A DNA stretch of 64,000 nt. It comes from Abyssibacter sp036156195 (GTDB taxonomy: Bacteria > Pseudomonadota > Gammaproteobacteria > Nevskiales > OUC007). Position numbers and translations under genes: made by a program. Of the stretch, positions 41,132-50,965 are shown piece after piece (the first letter of the stretch is position 1; the number at the start of each line of letters is the position of its first letter). The notes beneath the pieces were generated by a model. That model ran no database searches. It worked only from the letters and a program-made list of their open reading frames with translations, and had not been told where the DNA came from. The DNA lies in the NCBI GenBank assembly GCA_036156195.1, contig JAYZUZ010000001.1, forward strand, positions 62,001 to 126,000, read 5' to 3'.

Positions 41132-42379
41132 ATGTTCGACCAGAAAAGGTTTGCGCAGCTGCATCTGAAGGCCGACGTATTGGAGCGGCATGGCCTTCCC
41201 GACATCGGCTATCCAGTTCCACCGAGCGTGCTGCCGAGGCTGATTAACCTGGGTGGCGAGTTACCGTTCCCGCACCTGCTGCTCTGGATTCAGCAGTGTT
41301 TGGCTGACGCGACCAACGCAAGCGAGCTGGGCAGTGCTGTCCTGCCGCTTTGCCGGCTGATCGGAACGCCGGATGCTTATGCGACCGGAAGCGCACAGGG
41401 CGATGACTGGATTCTGTATCTGGGAGAAGTCGATCTGAGTGGTGAGGTCGCCACCATTCAGAAGCAGGGTCGCCTGCTGGCTGCCGCTTCGCAGGTCCCC
41501 GATTCTGGTGACGTGCTGATATCCGTTTACGAACCTCTGGCCGCAGGCGACATCCACAGTCTGATCCACATGGGTGGCCACCAGCAGCCGAATTCATACT
41601 CCGGTAAGCGCTCGAACTGGGATTACACCAAAGCGCAATACGCCACACCCAAGCTTGGCAACGCGATGCAGTCTGAAGCGGGCCATAGCTACCGGTCGTA
41701 CTGGGAGCGCGGCCTCGGAATTGGTCACGACGGTGAAATCGTTGACGATTGGTACGATCAGCGATCGCTGTGGCCCCTACCGCCGTGGGTCGTGGCAACA
41801 CAGCTCGGTGTCTGGTACGAACTGGCCGAAGACAACGGGCTCGAAGCGCTTGATGCGGCGCTGGGGATGCCTCTGGACTTTTCCGCGCCACCGGTGCCGT
41901 CCAAGCACAAGGATTCGCGAATTCGTCAGTGCCAACGTGTGCTGCGTATGGTTCACGAGCTACACAAAAGCGGGTATCAACATCTACGTATCAGCTGCGG
42001 TATGGTCCCTTCCGGATTGCATTGGCGCTGTCAGCTGCTGACAGCGAATGACCCACGCATATCGGTCGAAAACGCCCTCTACAGCAGTGCGCAGGGAAAG
42101 CATTACTTCGAATGGGCCGACGCTGCGGCTGACGGTGCTCGCGAGTTGGCCGCCAAATTCATCCAGCGATTCCCGCGTCTGTGTGAAACTGCGATGGGTC
42201 GCGACTGGCGCTATGTTGGTTGGTATTCCGAGCTTTTGGGGTGGGTCGAAGCTGGGTACTTGCCTGTGGAATTCGGTGACTACGGACCGTGGGGAGACGA
42301 TGATGAGCTTGTCTTGACGAGGTTGGATCGTCCTGGGACTTCGAACGTCGTAATACCAGCGGCGCCTTTATTGCGTTAG
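41132..42379 (+). CDS. Unrecognised 415-aa protein, last gene of the defence-type operon
   Basis: The ATG at 41132 lies 22 bases after the DUF499 stop. I recognise no family. Visible features: no signal peptide or membrane segment; many Trp/Tyr/Gly residues; a segment LWPLPPWVVATQLGVWYELA in the middle; ISCGMVPSGLHWRCQLL and YFEWADAAADGARELAAKF in the last third. The pattern suggests a compact alpha/beta protein. Tight spacing and same strand make it part of the helicase-RloAB-DUF1156-DUF499 operon, so a structural, inhibitory or sensing role in that system is plausible. Confidence 0.75.
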   Translation: MFDQKRFAQLHLKADVLERHGLPDIGYPVPPSVLPRLINLGGELPFPHLLLWIQQCLADATNASELGSAVLPLCRLIGTPDAYATGSAQGDDWILYLGEVDLSGEVATIQKQGRLLAAASQVPDSGDVLISVYEPLAAGDIHSLIHMGGHQQPNSYSGKRSNWDYTKAQYATPKLGNAMQSEAGHSYRSYWERGLGIGHDGEIVDDWYDQRSLWPLPPWVVATQLGVWYELAEDNGLEALDAALGMPLDFSAPPVPSKHKDSRIRQCQRVLRMVHELHKSGYQHLRISCGMVPSGLHWRCQLLTANDPRISVENALYSSAQGKHYFEWADAAADGARELAAKFIQRFPRLCETAMGRDWRYVGWYSELLGWVEAGYLPVEFGDYGPWGDDDELVLTRLDRPGTSNVVIPAAPLLR

Positions 42380-42498
42380 CACAGCTTGGTTGTCCGTCGT
42401 CTATTCCTGCTCGTGGTGCCCACACGTACAAGTATTTGTGTCCCGAAAACGAGCAACCCATCGAATACGTAACGTGTGGATGCTGCGGCAAGAACTAA
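42380..42498 (+). other. Start-less zinc-ribbon-like reading frame after the operon
   Basis: In the frame ending at the TAA at 42496-42498 the sequence reads HTYKYLCPENEQPIEYVTCG then CCGKN. The Cys spacing looks like half or all of a zinc ribbon, but no ATG, GTG or TTG precedes it before the upstream stop. It may be a remnant of a truncated gene. The rest of the gap to the tRNA gene shows nothing. Confidence 0.25.
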
Positions 42499-42574
42499 TT
42501 TTTAGACAATCTTGTTTTTGCCGTTCGGCACAAAGTGGCTTTCATGCCCACAAGATCAGTCGGAGTGAGTAAAT

Positions 42575-42651
<77 letters not shown>

Positions 42652-42700
42652 ATCGTGTTGTTGCGGGGTGGTCGCGTTGCACGCCATCCGGTCTGACAGA

Positions 42701-42725
42701 AAAACGCCCCGGCGGACCGGGGCGT
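42701..42725 (-). terminator. Rho-independent terminator of rpoD
   Basis: On the minus strand ACGCCCCGG pairs with CCGGGGCGT around TCCG, followed by TTTT. It begins 22 bases after the rpoD stop. Confidence 0.85.
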
Positions 42726-42746
42726 TGATTCTACCCTGTCGGGCGC

Positions 42747-44606
<1,860 letters not shown>

Positions 44607-44948
44607 AGGATCCGGTCTTAAAAGTAGGAAGCCGGCGCTAAAACGCCGGCAGAACACGCCATTTTACTGAGCCACTACCAGCTTAGGCAAGGCGCGGCAA
44701 GACCTGCCGCGATCGACAACGGTTGCGCAGGCTGCCTTTTTGCGCAGCCGCAGCGGTTTGTGCCGGCACGTTGGCCGGTTGGCTCAGTGCAAAAGCACCT
44801 GGACGGTCAGGCCTGCGGATCAGGCCATCAATGCATGATTCCGTCGGCGACGTCCCAGCGTGTTTAGGCCCGATCGGCATCGAGGGTGTGGACTGCAAGC
44901 CACTGCGAATCGTCGTCGCAAAGCCCGGGCGCCCTCACGCGGCCCTGT

Positions 44949-44977
44949 TAGATAGGGTGTGTTTCTCGAAGTTCAAG
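44949..44977 (-). promoter_or_regulatory. rpoD promoter with overlapping sigma-70 and heat-shock elements
   Basis: On the minus strand TTGAAC (44971-44976) and TATCTA (44949-44954) are 16 bases apart, fitting sigma-70. The same stretch reads CTTGAAC, 13 bases, CCCTATCT, which matches the sigma-32 pattern closely. E. coli rpoD is likewise known to have a heat-shock promoter in the dnaG region. The rest of the 388-base dnaG-rpoD gap shows no gene. Confidence 0.55.
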
Positions 44978-44994
44978 GGGGCGGGGCGAAAAAA

Positions 44995-46713
44995 TTATCC
45001 GCGCTGATAGGCGGCGCGCAGTTCGTCGCGTTCGGCCTGGGTGAGTTCGCGCTCCTGAGCCAGCTTCATGAGGGTTTGCAGGCGCTGTTTGGCGTTGTCT
45101 GCAACGATGAGCGCCAGTACTTCACGAAAGTCGGCTGCCGCGTCAAAGCCGGGCGGGAACGGCGGCCCGGCAAGTACATCGTCCAGCGTGGCCTCATCCG
45201 GTTCACCACGCAGGCGTTCGGCGTACTGGGCGGCGGTGAGCTGCGGGTTTGCGGCAAATGCGTGCAGCAACTGTTCGAGAAACTGCTGGCCAGGGTCGTC
45301 GGCCAGGCGCGGAATCTCCGGTAGCTCGGCGGCCAGCGCGGGTTGCTCCAGCAAGGCGCGCGCAGCGCGGCGCACGCGCGGTATGAGTACGGGGGGCTGC
45401 GTGTCGTCGGACGTGATGTCCGTGGGTGGCTCGGCTTCACGGGGTGGCGGAGGCGGCGCCACAGCGGTCATGTCGTGAATGTCGAAGCCGACGATCTGCG
45501 AAACCTGCTGTTCCAGGCCCTTGCGAAATGCGCCTGGCGCCAGGGCGTCCAGATGTGGTTTGGCCAGTGCGACCAGCCGGGCGCGGCCATCCACGGAGGA
45601 TAAGTCCACCTGTTCAGTGAGCTGGTCCAGCAGGAACTGCGACAGCGGTTCGGCTTGGGCCACGCGGGTATTGAAGGCCTCGGCGCCCTCTTTGCGCACA
45701 AGCGTGTCGGGGTCTTCGCCGTCGGGCAGAAACAGCAGACGGATTTCTCGGCCGTCGCGCATGGCGGGCAGCGCGCGTTCCACCGCCCGCCAGCCGGCCT
45801 CGCGGCCCGCCCGGTCGCCGTCAAAGCACAGCACGATGCGCGAGGTGGAGCGAAACATCAGATTGATGTGCTCGGTGGTCGTCGCCGTGCCCAGCGTGGC
45901 CACGGCGCAGTGAATGCCGAACTGCGACAGCGCCACCACGTCCATGTAGCCCTCGACAACCAGCAGGTGTTCCAGCGTCTTGTTGGCCTGGCGGGCCTCG
46001 TACAGGCCGTAGAGCTGGTTGCCCTTATGGAATACCGGGGTTTCGGGCGAGTTCAGGTACTTGGGTTTTTCGTCGCCAAAGGCTCGGCCACCAAAGCCGA
46101 CGACCCGGCCGCGCAGGTCGTGGATGGGGAAGGTCACGCGGTCCCGAAACCGGTCGTAGGCGCGGCCATCGTCCTTGCGGATGGCCAGGCCCGCCTGGGT
46201 GGCGATGCGGGTGTCGCCCACGGCGTCGGTGACGGTTTGCCAGGCGTCGGGTGCGTAGCCAATGCCAAAGCGCTTGGCGGTTTGGCCGTCGAGGCCGCGG
46301 CCCTTGAGGTAGTCGATGGCCTTGGGCGAGCTGCGTAGCGCCCGCGCAAAAATTTGCTGGGCGGTGGTCAGCGCCTCCCAGATACGGGGATCGATACGCG
46401 GGCCGCTGTCGGCGGCGTCCACCGGTACTTCGACCCCTGCGAGCTTGGCCAGCTCGTCCACCGCGTCGCGAAACTCCAGCCGGTCGTACTCCATCAGAAA
46501 GCTGATGGCCGTGCCATGCGCCCCGCAGCCGAAGCAGTGATAAAACTGCTTGTTGGGCGAGACCGTGAAGCTAGGCGATTTTTCGTCGTGGAACGGGCAG
46601 CAGGCCGCGTACTCGCTGCCCTGGCGCTTGAGCGGCACGCGGCCGTCGATGAGCTGGACGATATCCGTCCGCGCCAGCAGGTCGTCGAGAAAGTTTTGCG
46701 GGATTCGGGCCAC
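44995..46713 (-). CDS. dnaG: DNA primase DnaG
   Basis: A 572-residue primase that makes RNA primers at the replication fork. The N-terminal CHC2 zinc site is present (CPFHDEKSPSF, then FYHCFGCGAHG). The TOPRIM core follows: LLVVEGYMDVVALSQFG with the catalytic Glu and LCFDGDRAGREAG with the Asp cluster. The C-terminal third is the DnaB-binding region, acidic and less conserved. Start MARIPQNFLDDLLARTDIVQ is the family start. Confidence 0.98.
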   Translation of the reverse strand: MARIPQNFLDDLLARTDIVQLIDGRVPLKRQGSEYAACCPFHDEKSPSFTVSPNKQFYHCFGCGAHGTAISFLMEYDRLEFRDAVDELAKLAGVEVPVDAADSGPRIDPRIWEALTTAQQIFARALRSSPKAIDYLKGRGLDGQTAKRFGIGYAPDAWQTVTDAVGDTRIATQAGLAIRKDDGRAYDRFRDRVTFPIHDLRGRVVGFGGRAFGDEKPKYLNSPETPVFHKGNQLYGLYEARQANKTLEHLLVVEGYMDVVALSQFGIHCAVATLGTATTTEHINLMFRSTSRIVLCFDGDRAGREAGWRAVERALPAMRDGREIRLLFLPDGEDPDTLVRKEGAEAFNTRVAQAEPLSQFLLDQLTEQVDLSSVDGRARLVALAKPHLDALAPGAFRKGLEQQVSQIVGFDIHDMTAVAPPPPPREAEPPTDITSDDTQPPVLIPRVRRAARALLEQPALAAELPEIPRLADDPGQQFLEQLLHAFAANPQLTAAQYAERLRGEPDEATLDDVLAGPPFPPGFDAAADFREVLALIVADNAKQRLQTLMKLAQERELTQAERDELRAAYQRG

Positions 46714-46736
46714 GTGGCGGCTCGTCAGAAATGAAG

Positions 46737-47213
46737 CTAGAGCAGGGCTTCGATGTCCTGGGTCAGCGACGCCGGTTTGTCGGTGGGGGCGTAACGCTTC
46801 ACCACCTGGCCCTGGCCATCGACCAGAAACTTAGTGAAGTTCCACTTGATGCCCTGCGAGCCCAGCACGCCCGGCTTGGCCTTCTTGAGGTGCTGGTACA
46901 GCGGGTGGGCGTTGTCGCCATTGACCTCGATCTTGGCGAACATCGGGAAGCTGACGTTGTAGGTCAGCGAGCAGAACGACTTGATCTCCTCCTCGTCACC
47001 CGGCTCCTGGTGGCCAAATTGGTCGCAGGGAAAGCCGAGCACGGCAAAGCCGCGGTCCTTGTACTGCTGGTACAGCGCTTCCAGGCCTTCATACTGCGGC
47101 GTGAAGCCACATTTGCTCGCGGTGTTGACGATGAGCAGGGGCTGGCCCTCGAAGTCGGCGAGCGACTGCTCCGTACCGTCGATGGTTTGGGCGGAAAAGT
47201 CGTAGATGGACAT
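46737..47213 (-). CDS. Glutathione peroxidase family protein
   Basis: A 158-residue peroxidase: MSIYDFSAQTIDGTEQSLAD, then the peroxidatic Cys in NTASKCGFTPQ, the Gln in FPCDQFGHQEPG, and the Trp in KWNFTKFLVDGQG. These give the Cys-Gln-Trp catalytic site of non-selenium glutathione/thioredoxin peroxidases. The start at 47213 is the family start; ten upstream residues are open but unlikely. It lies between dnaG and yqeY, on the same strand. Confidence 0.93.
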   Translation of the reverse strand: MSIYDFSAQTIDGTEQSLADFEGQPLLIVNTASKCGFTPQYEGLEALYQQYKDRGFAVLGFPCDQFGHQEPGDEEEIKSFCSLTYNVSFPMFAKIEVNGDNAHPLYQHLKKAKPGVLGSQGIKWNFTKFLVDGQGQVVKRYAPTDKPASLTQDIEALL

Positions 47214-47292
47214 GGTGGCTCGCGGCGCGAAATGGATCGGCATTCTAGCCTGCCCGGCCCCATTGGCTTGGATGAGCAGGTGGTCGTGCCTG

Positions 47293-47853
47293 CTACGGCG
47301 GCGTGTTCACGCACTGCGCCACCGGCTCGGCACGGCAGTCGCAACGTGCTTCCGCGTTTGATACGCAAGTGACCCCGTGCGTTTGGTCATCACACTGGAT
47401 GCTGCACGAGCGGGTGGCTTCGGGTGTGGGTAGCAGCCCGCGGGGATCGGGGTGGACGTCGGGTCGAGCGTTGACCAGGGCTTCGCCGCGGTGCTGCTCG
47501 CAGCCACGTGCACCTGGCGTGCGGGCACACCGCCAAGGGTCTTCCTTGTCCGTGTTGCGGCTGCCGGGCGGCGCGGTCTGCGTGGCGCGAGCGTCCGTTG
47601 GTTCCGTTGTCGCGGGTGCCGCCGATGCGTCGTCCAGTTCGCCGTCTGCGACGCGGGTGGCTCTGCGCAGGCCGTCGTCATGGCTGGGCCGTGGCTGGAA
47701 GACGTGGTTCAGGGTTTGCGCCAGTTCCGACGCCGAGCCTAAGGAGACTGGGGTATGCAGCCCGCCGCCCGCGCCGGTGGTGACGCAGGCACTCAGGGCC
47801 GCCGCCAGAATGGCAAGGGTGATGTTGCGGCCATGGCGTGTCGCAGACCTCAT
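47293..47853 (-). CDS. Cys-rich lipoprotein of unknown function
   Basis: About 186 residues. Signal peptide with lipobox L-S-A-C (Cys near residue 23), a Gly/Thr linker, a disordered Pro/Thr/Ala/Asp-rich middle, and a Cys-rich end (CSIQCDDQTHGVTC, CDCRAEPVAQC) that may form disulphides or bind metal. Codon usage fits the strand but no family is recognised. The ATG at 47853 is a guess; one twelve codons upstream is possible. Confidence 0.6.
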   Translation of the reverse strand: MRSATRHGRNITLAILAAALSACVTTGAGGGLHTPVSLGSASELAQTLNHVFQPRPSHDDGLRRATRVADGELDDASAAPATTEPTDARATQTAPPGSRNTDKEDPWRCARTPGARGCEQHRGEALVNARPDVHPDPRGLLPTPEATRSCSIQCDDQTHGVTCVSNAEARCDCRAEPVAQCVNTPP

Positions 47854-48138
47854 GCGCCGATCATGCGATGGGCGATGCGCGGGCTTCAACCTGCAGGTGA
47901 GCCCGGTTGGCCCGGTGTCCAGGCCGGTGGGTCGCTGGCCGGGAAGGATTCGTCGCCGGCTTCATCGGCCAACGCGTCGTCCTTCGGGTCGCGGTCGCGG
48001 GGCTTCGCTGCGTCGTCGGTATCCCGGTTTCGGGTCGACGGGTGCTTGGGGCCAGGCTGCGGCATGCGGTCTCCGACAGCGTGTGGTGTCTGCTGCAGAA
48101 GACCGCGATGGGCCGGTCGTGTTCCGGCGCGGGCTGAA

Positions 48139-48588
48139 TTAGCCCGCCAGGCGGGCCTTGATCTTGGCCGAGAGTGCGGACATGTCGGTGCGGCCAGCGA
48201 CCTTGGGCTTGAGCTGGCCCATGACCTTGCCCATATCGCGCATGGATTCGGCGCCGGTGTCGGCCATGGCCTGCTCGATCAGCGCATCGATGTCGGCTTC
48301 ATCCAGCTGGGCGGGCAGGTAAGGCGTCAGCAGTGCGGCTTCAGCGGCTTCCTGATCCGCCAACTCAGGGCGATCACCCGCGCGATACTGGGCTTCGGCC
48401 TCGCGGCGTTGCTTGACCAGCTTTTCGACAATGGCCACCACGTCGTCATCGGTGAGCTCGATGCGCTCATCGACTTCGCGCTGCTTGATGGCGGCGGTGA
48501 GCATGCGGATGGTGGCCAGGCGCTCCTTGTCCTTCTCGCGCATGGCGGTCTTCATGTCGGCAGTGATGCGGTCCTTGAGTGCGGACAT
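48139..48588 (-). CDS. yqeY: GatB/YqeY domain protein
   Basis: A 149-residue cytoplasmic protein starting MSALKDRITADMKTAMREKD, with RLATIRMLTAAIKQREVDER and a C-terminal MGKVMGQLKPKVAGRTDMSA. This is the YqeY family, related to the tail domain of the GatB amidotransferase subunit; its function is not settled. YqeY commonly sits between rpsU and dnaG, as here. Confidence 0.95.
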   Translation of the reverse strand: MSALKDRITADMKTAMREKDKERLATIRMLTAAIKQREVDERIELTDDDVVAIVEKLVKQRREAEAQYRAGDRPELADQEAAEAALLTPYLPAQLDEADIDALIEQAMADTGAESMRDMGKVMGQLKPKVAGRTDMSALSAKIKARLAG

Positions 48589-48616
48589 GGTGCTTCCTTG
48601 TCGTGTTCGGTGGCTT

Positions 48617-48647
48617 AAAACGAAACTAGCGGCTCGCGGCCGCTAGT
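48617..48647 (-). terminator. Rho-independent terminator after rpsU
   Basis: On the minus strand ACTAGCGGC pairs perfectly with GCCGCTAGT around a 5-base loop, followed by TTCGTTTT. It lies about 40 bases after the rpsU stop and before yqeY, so yqeY expression may be lowered relative to rpsU. Confidence 0.75.
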
Positions 48648-48687
48648 CACTTCACGCAATGTAGGCGCTATCAGCGCCCGGCGGCCT

Positions 48688-48903
48688 CTAGTAGAGGCGC
48701 GTCCGGCGGGCCGTCTCACGAGACAGCTTCTTGGCGTGGCGCTTAACAGCAGCGGCCTTCTTGCGCTTGCGTTCCTGGCTCGGCTTCTCGAAGAACTCAC
48801 GCTTCCGCACGTCCGACAGCACTCCGGCCTTCTCGCAGGTGCGCTTGAAACGGCGCAGGGCAACTTCGAAAGGCTCGTTTTCTTTGACGCGTACGGCTGG
48901 CAT
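48688..48903 (-). CDS. rpsU: 30S ribosomal protein S21
   Basis: A 71-residue very basic protein starting MPAVRVKENEPFEVALRRFK, with CEKAGVLSDVRKREFFEKPS and a Lys/Arg-rich tail ending RRTRLY. This is full-length S21. It heads the classical rpsU-dnaG-rpoD gene group, here spread out by yqeY, a lipoprotein and a peroxidase gene. Confidence 0.98.
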   Translation of the reverse strand: MPAVRVKENEPFEVALRRFKRTCEKAGVLSDVRKREFFEKPSQERKRKKAAAVKRHAKKLSRETARRTRLY

Positions 48904-48957
48904 GTTGGGTACAACTCCGAGGCCTGTTAGCCAGGCTAGGTTCAGAAAGGGACGCGG

Positions 48958-48986
48958 ATTCTAATGGCGTGGTTTGCGTTTTTCAA
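48958..48986 (-). promoter_or_regulatory. Sigma-70 promoter of rpsU
   Basis: On the minus strand TTGAAA (48981-48986) and TAGAAT (48958-48963) are separated by exactly 17 bases, a near-consensus promoter about 50 bases upstream of the rpsU start. Confidence 0.75.
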
Positions 48987-49087
48987 CGGCAAATTTACAA
49001 CGAGCGATTTCCCCGGATAATCCGCCCCCTTCCATTCACTCGGCGAGCTGCCGCCAGGCGGCTTCGTGATCAGCCCAGACCCGACGC

Positions 49088-50098
49088 GTGACCACTGTTC
49101 TCGGCATCGAAACCTCTTGCGACGAAACCGGCGTTGCGGTCTATGACAGCCAGCGCGGACTGCTGTCCGAGGCCTTGTTCAGCCAGATCGCCCTGCATGC
49201 CGAACACGGCGGTGTGGTGCCGGAACTCGCCTCGCGCGACCATGTGCGGCGGCTGGCCGGGCTGGTGGATGAGGCACTGGCCTCGGCCGGCGTCGAGGGA
49301 ACCGATTGTATTGCCTACACCGCTGGGCCCGGGCTGATCGGTGCGCTCATGGTCGGTGCGTCCTTCGCCACCGGCTTGGCGACGGCCTGGGGGCGGCCGG
49401 TGATTCCCATTCATCATATGGAGGGGCATCTACTGGCCCCGTTGATGACGGGCGAAGCACCGGATTTTCCGTTTGTGGCGCTACTGGTCTCGGGCGGGCA
49501 CACGCTGCTGGTGCAGGTCGACGGCATTGGCCGCTACCGGTTGCTGGGCCAGACACGCGATGATGCCGTGGGCGAGGCCTTCGACAAGACTGCCAAGCTG
49601 CTGCAGCTGGACTACCCCGGCGGGCCGGCCGTGGCGCGGCTGGCCGAGCAGGGCGACCCGACCCGTTTTCGCCTGCCCCGGCCCATGCTCGACAAGCCCG
49701 GGCTGGATTTCTCATTCTCCGGGCTGAAAACGGCGGTCTACCTGCTGGCGCAGGATCACCCCGAATCGCCGGCTGACATCGCCCGCGCCTTCGAGGAGGC
49801 TGTGGTCGAGACCCTGGCCACAAAATGCCAGCGGGCGCTGGCTCAGGCAGGCTGCGCTGATCTGCTCATCGCAGGCGGCGTGGCGGCCAATACCCGCTTG
49901 CGGCAGGCCCTGTCGGCCTTGCCTGGCGTGCGGCTGCATACGCCGCCACTGGCCTTGTGCACCGACAACGGCGCCATGATTGCCCACGCGGGCGCACTGC
50001 GCCTGGCCGATGCCATTGAGCAGCCGACCCGCATGCTGGCGCGACCGCGCTGGCCGCTGGATACCCTGGAACCACCCGGACAGTTTGCATGGACCTGA
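49088..50098 (+). CDS. tsaD: tRNA N6-threonylcarbamoyladenosine transferase TsaD
   Basis: A 336-residue enzyme that transfers threonylcarbamoyl to A37 of ANN-decoding tRNAs. Family motifs: VLGIETSCDETGVAVYD at the start, the metal-binding IPIHHMEGHLLAPL, LLVSGGHTLLVQV, and LIAGGVAANTRLR and CTDNGAMIA near the end. GTG start at 49088, facing away from rpsU as is usual in gammaproteobacteria. The stop overlaps the folB start by 10 bases. Confidence 0.98.
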   Translation: MTTVLGIETSCDETGVAVYDSQRGLLSEALFSQIALHAEHGGVVPELASRDHVRRLAGLVDEALASAGVEGTDCIAYTAGPGLIGALMVGASFATGLATAWGRPVIPIHHMEGHLLAPLMTGEAPDFPFVALLVSGGHTLLVQVDGIGRYRLLGQTRDDAVGEAFDKTAKLLQLDYPGGPAVARLAEQGDPTRFRLPRPMLDKPGLDFSFSGLKTAVYLLAQDHPESPADIARAFEEAVVETLATKCQRALAQAGCADLLIAGGVAANTRLRQALSALPGVRLHTPPLALCTDNGAMIAHAGALRLADAIEQPTRMLARPRWPLDTLEPPGQFAWT

Positions 50099-50457
50099 TC
50101 TACCTGCGCGATCTGCGCATCGAGACCGTCATCGGCATTTTCGACTGGGAGCGCGAAATTCGGCAGACCGTCGTCATCGACTTGGAAATGGGGGCGGACA
50201 TTCGCCGGGCGGCGCAGACCGATGCCATCGAGGACACGCTCGATTACAAGTCGGTGGCCAAGCGCATCATCAGTTTTGTCAGCGAATCCAGCTTTCAGTT
50301 GGTCGAGACGCTGAGCGACCGTATCGCGCGCATCATCGTGACCGAGTTTGACGTGCCCTACGTGAAGGTGGTGGTGAACAAGCAGGGCGCGGTTCGGGGC
50401 TCGCGCGATGTCGGCGTGATCATCGAGCGCCGTGCCGAGGATTACGCCGATGCCTGA
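50089..50457 (+). CDS. folB: Dihydroneopterin aldolase FolB
   Basis: A 122-residue folate-pathway enzyme converting dihydroneopterin to hydroxymethyl-dihydropterin. It has IYLRDLRIETVIGIFDWERE, the conserved Glu in ESSFQLVETLSDRIA, and the catalytic-Lys region VKVVVNKQGAVRG. It overlaps tsaD upstream and folK downstream, so these form one coupled unit. Confidence 0.96.
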   Translation: MDLIYLRDLRIETVIGIFDWEREIRQTVVIDLEMGADIRRAAQTDAIEDTLDYKSVAKRIISFVSESSFQLVETLSDRIARIIVTEFDVPYVKVVVNKQGAVRGSRDVGVIIERRAEDYADA

Positions 50458-50965
50458 GGTGTTTGTCGGGGCGGGCAGCAACGACCGCGCCGAACAGCAT
50501 CTGGCCCGAGGCGTAGAGATGCTGGCGGCGGTGTTTGGCCCCTTGCGCTGCTCGCCGGTTTATCAAAACCCCGCGGTAGGATTCGAGGGGGATGATTTCC
50601 TGAACTTTGTCATCGGGTTTCAGACCGACCGGTCGATGGCCGAATGCATGCGCCAGCTGCGAGCCATCGAGGACGCCTGTGGGCGGGATCGCTCCGGGCC
50701 CAAGTTCAGCCCGCGCACACTGGATTTCGATTTGCTGATCTACGGCGGATTCGTCTCGGACGATCCGGCGGTTGATGTGCCGCGTGGCGAAATTCTCAAG
50801 TATCCCTTTGTGCTCAAGCCGCTGGCTGATCTGGCGCCCGAGGCGCGCCATCCCGCTGAGGGGCGGACCTACGCCGACCTGTGGGCCGAGATGGCGGCAG
50901 GGGTGCCGCCGGCCGCGCTCACCCAGGTGAACTGGTCTCCCGGCGAGGGGGCTGCTCGGAGCTAG
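50450..50965 (+). CDS. folK: 2-amino-4-hydroxy-6-hydroxymethyldihydropteridine pyrophosphokinase FolK
   Basis: Acts next after FolB by pyrophosphorylating hydroxymethyl-dihydropterin. The 171 residues from the ATG at 50450 show VFVGAGSNDRAEQHL, SPVYQNPAVGFEGDDFLNFV, the signature RSGPKFSPRTLDFDLLIYGG, and PHP-like region PRGEILKYPFVLKPLADLAP. The start overlaps the end of folB by 8 bases. Confidence 0.95.
   Translation: MPEVFVGAGSNDRAEQHLARGVEMLAAVFGPLRCSPVYQNPAVGFEGDDFLNFVIGFQTDRSMAECMRQLRAIEDACGRDRSGPKFSPRTLDFDLLIYGGFVSDDPAVDVPRGEILKYPFVLKPLADLAPEARHPAEGRTYADLWAEMAAGVPPAALTQVNWSPGEGAARS

Noticed and set aside
29851..42379. Assignment of the operon to BREX or DISARM
   Set aside because: No PglZ, BrxC-type pair, DUF1998 or phospholipase-D-like gene is present; the shared helicase/methylase theme alone is not enough.
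23072..42574. CRISPR array or cas genes in the island
   Set aside because: No regularly spaced direct repeats and no Cas motifs were seen.
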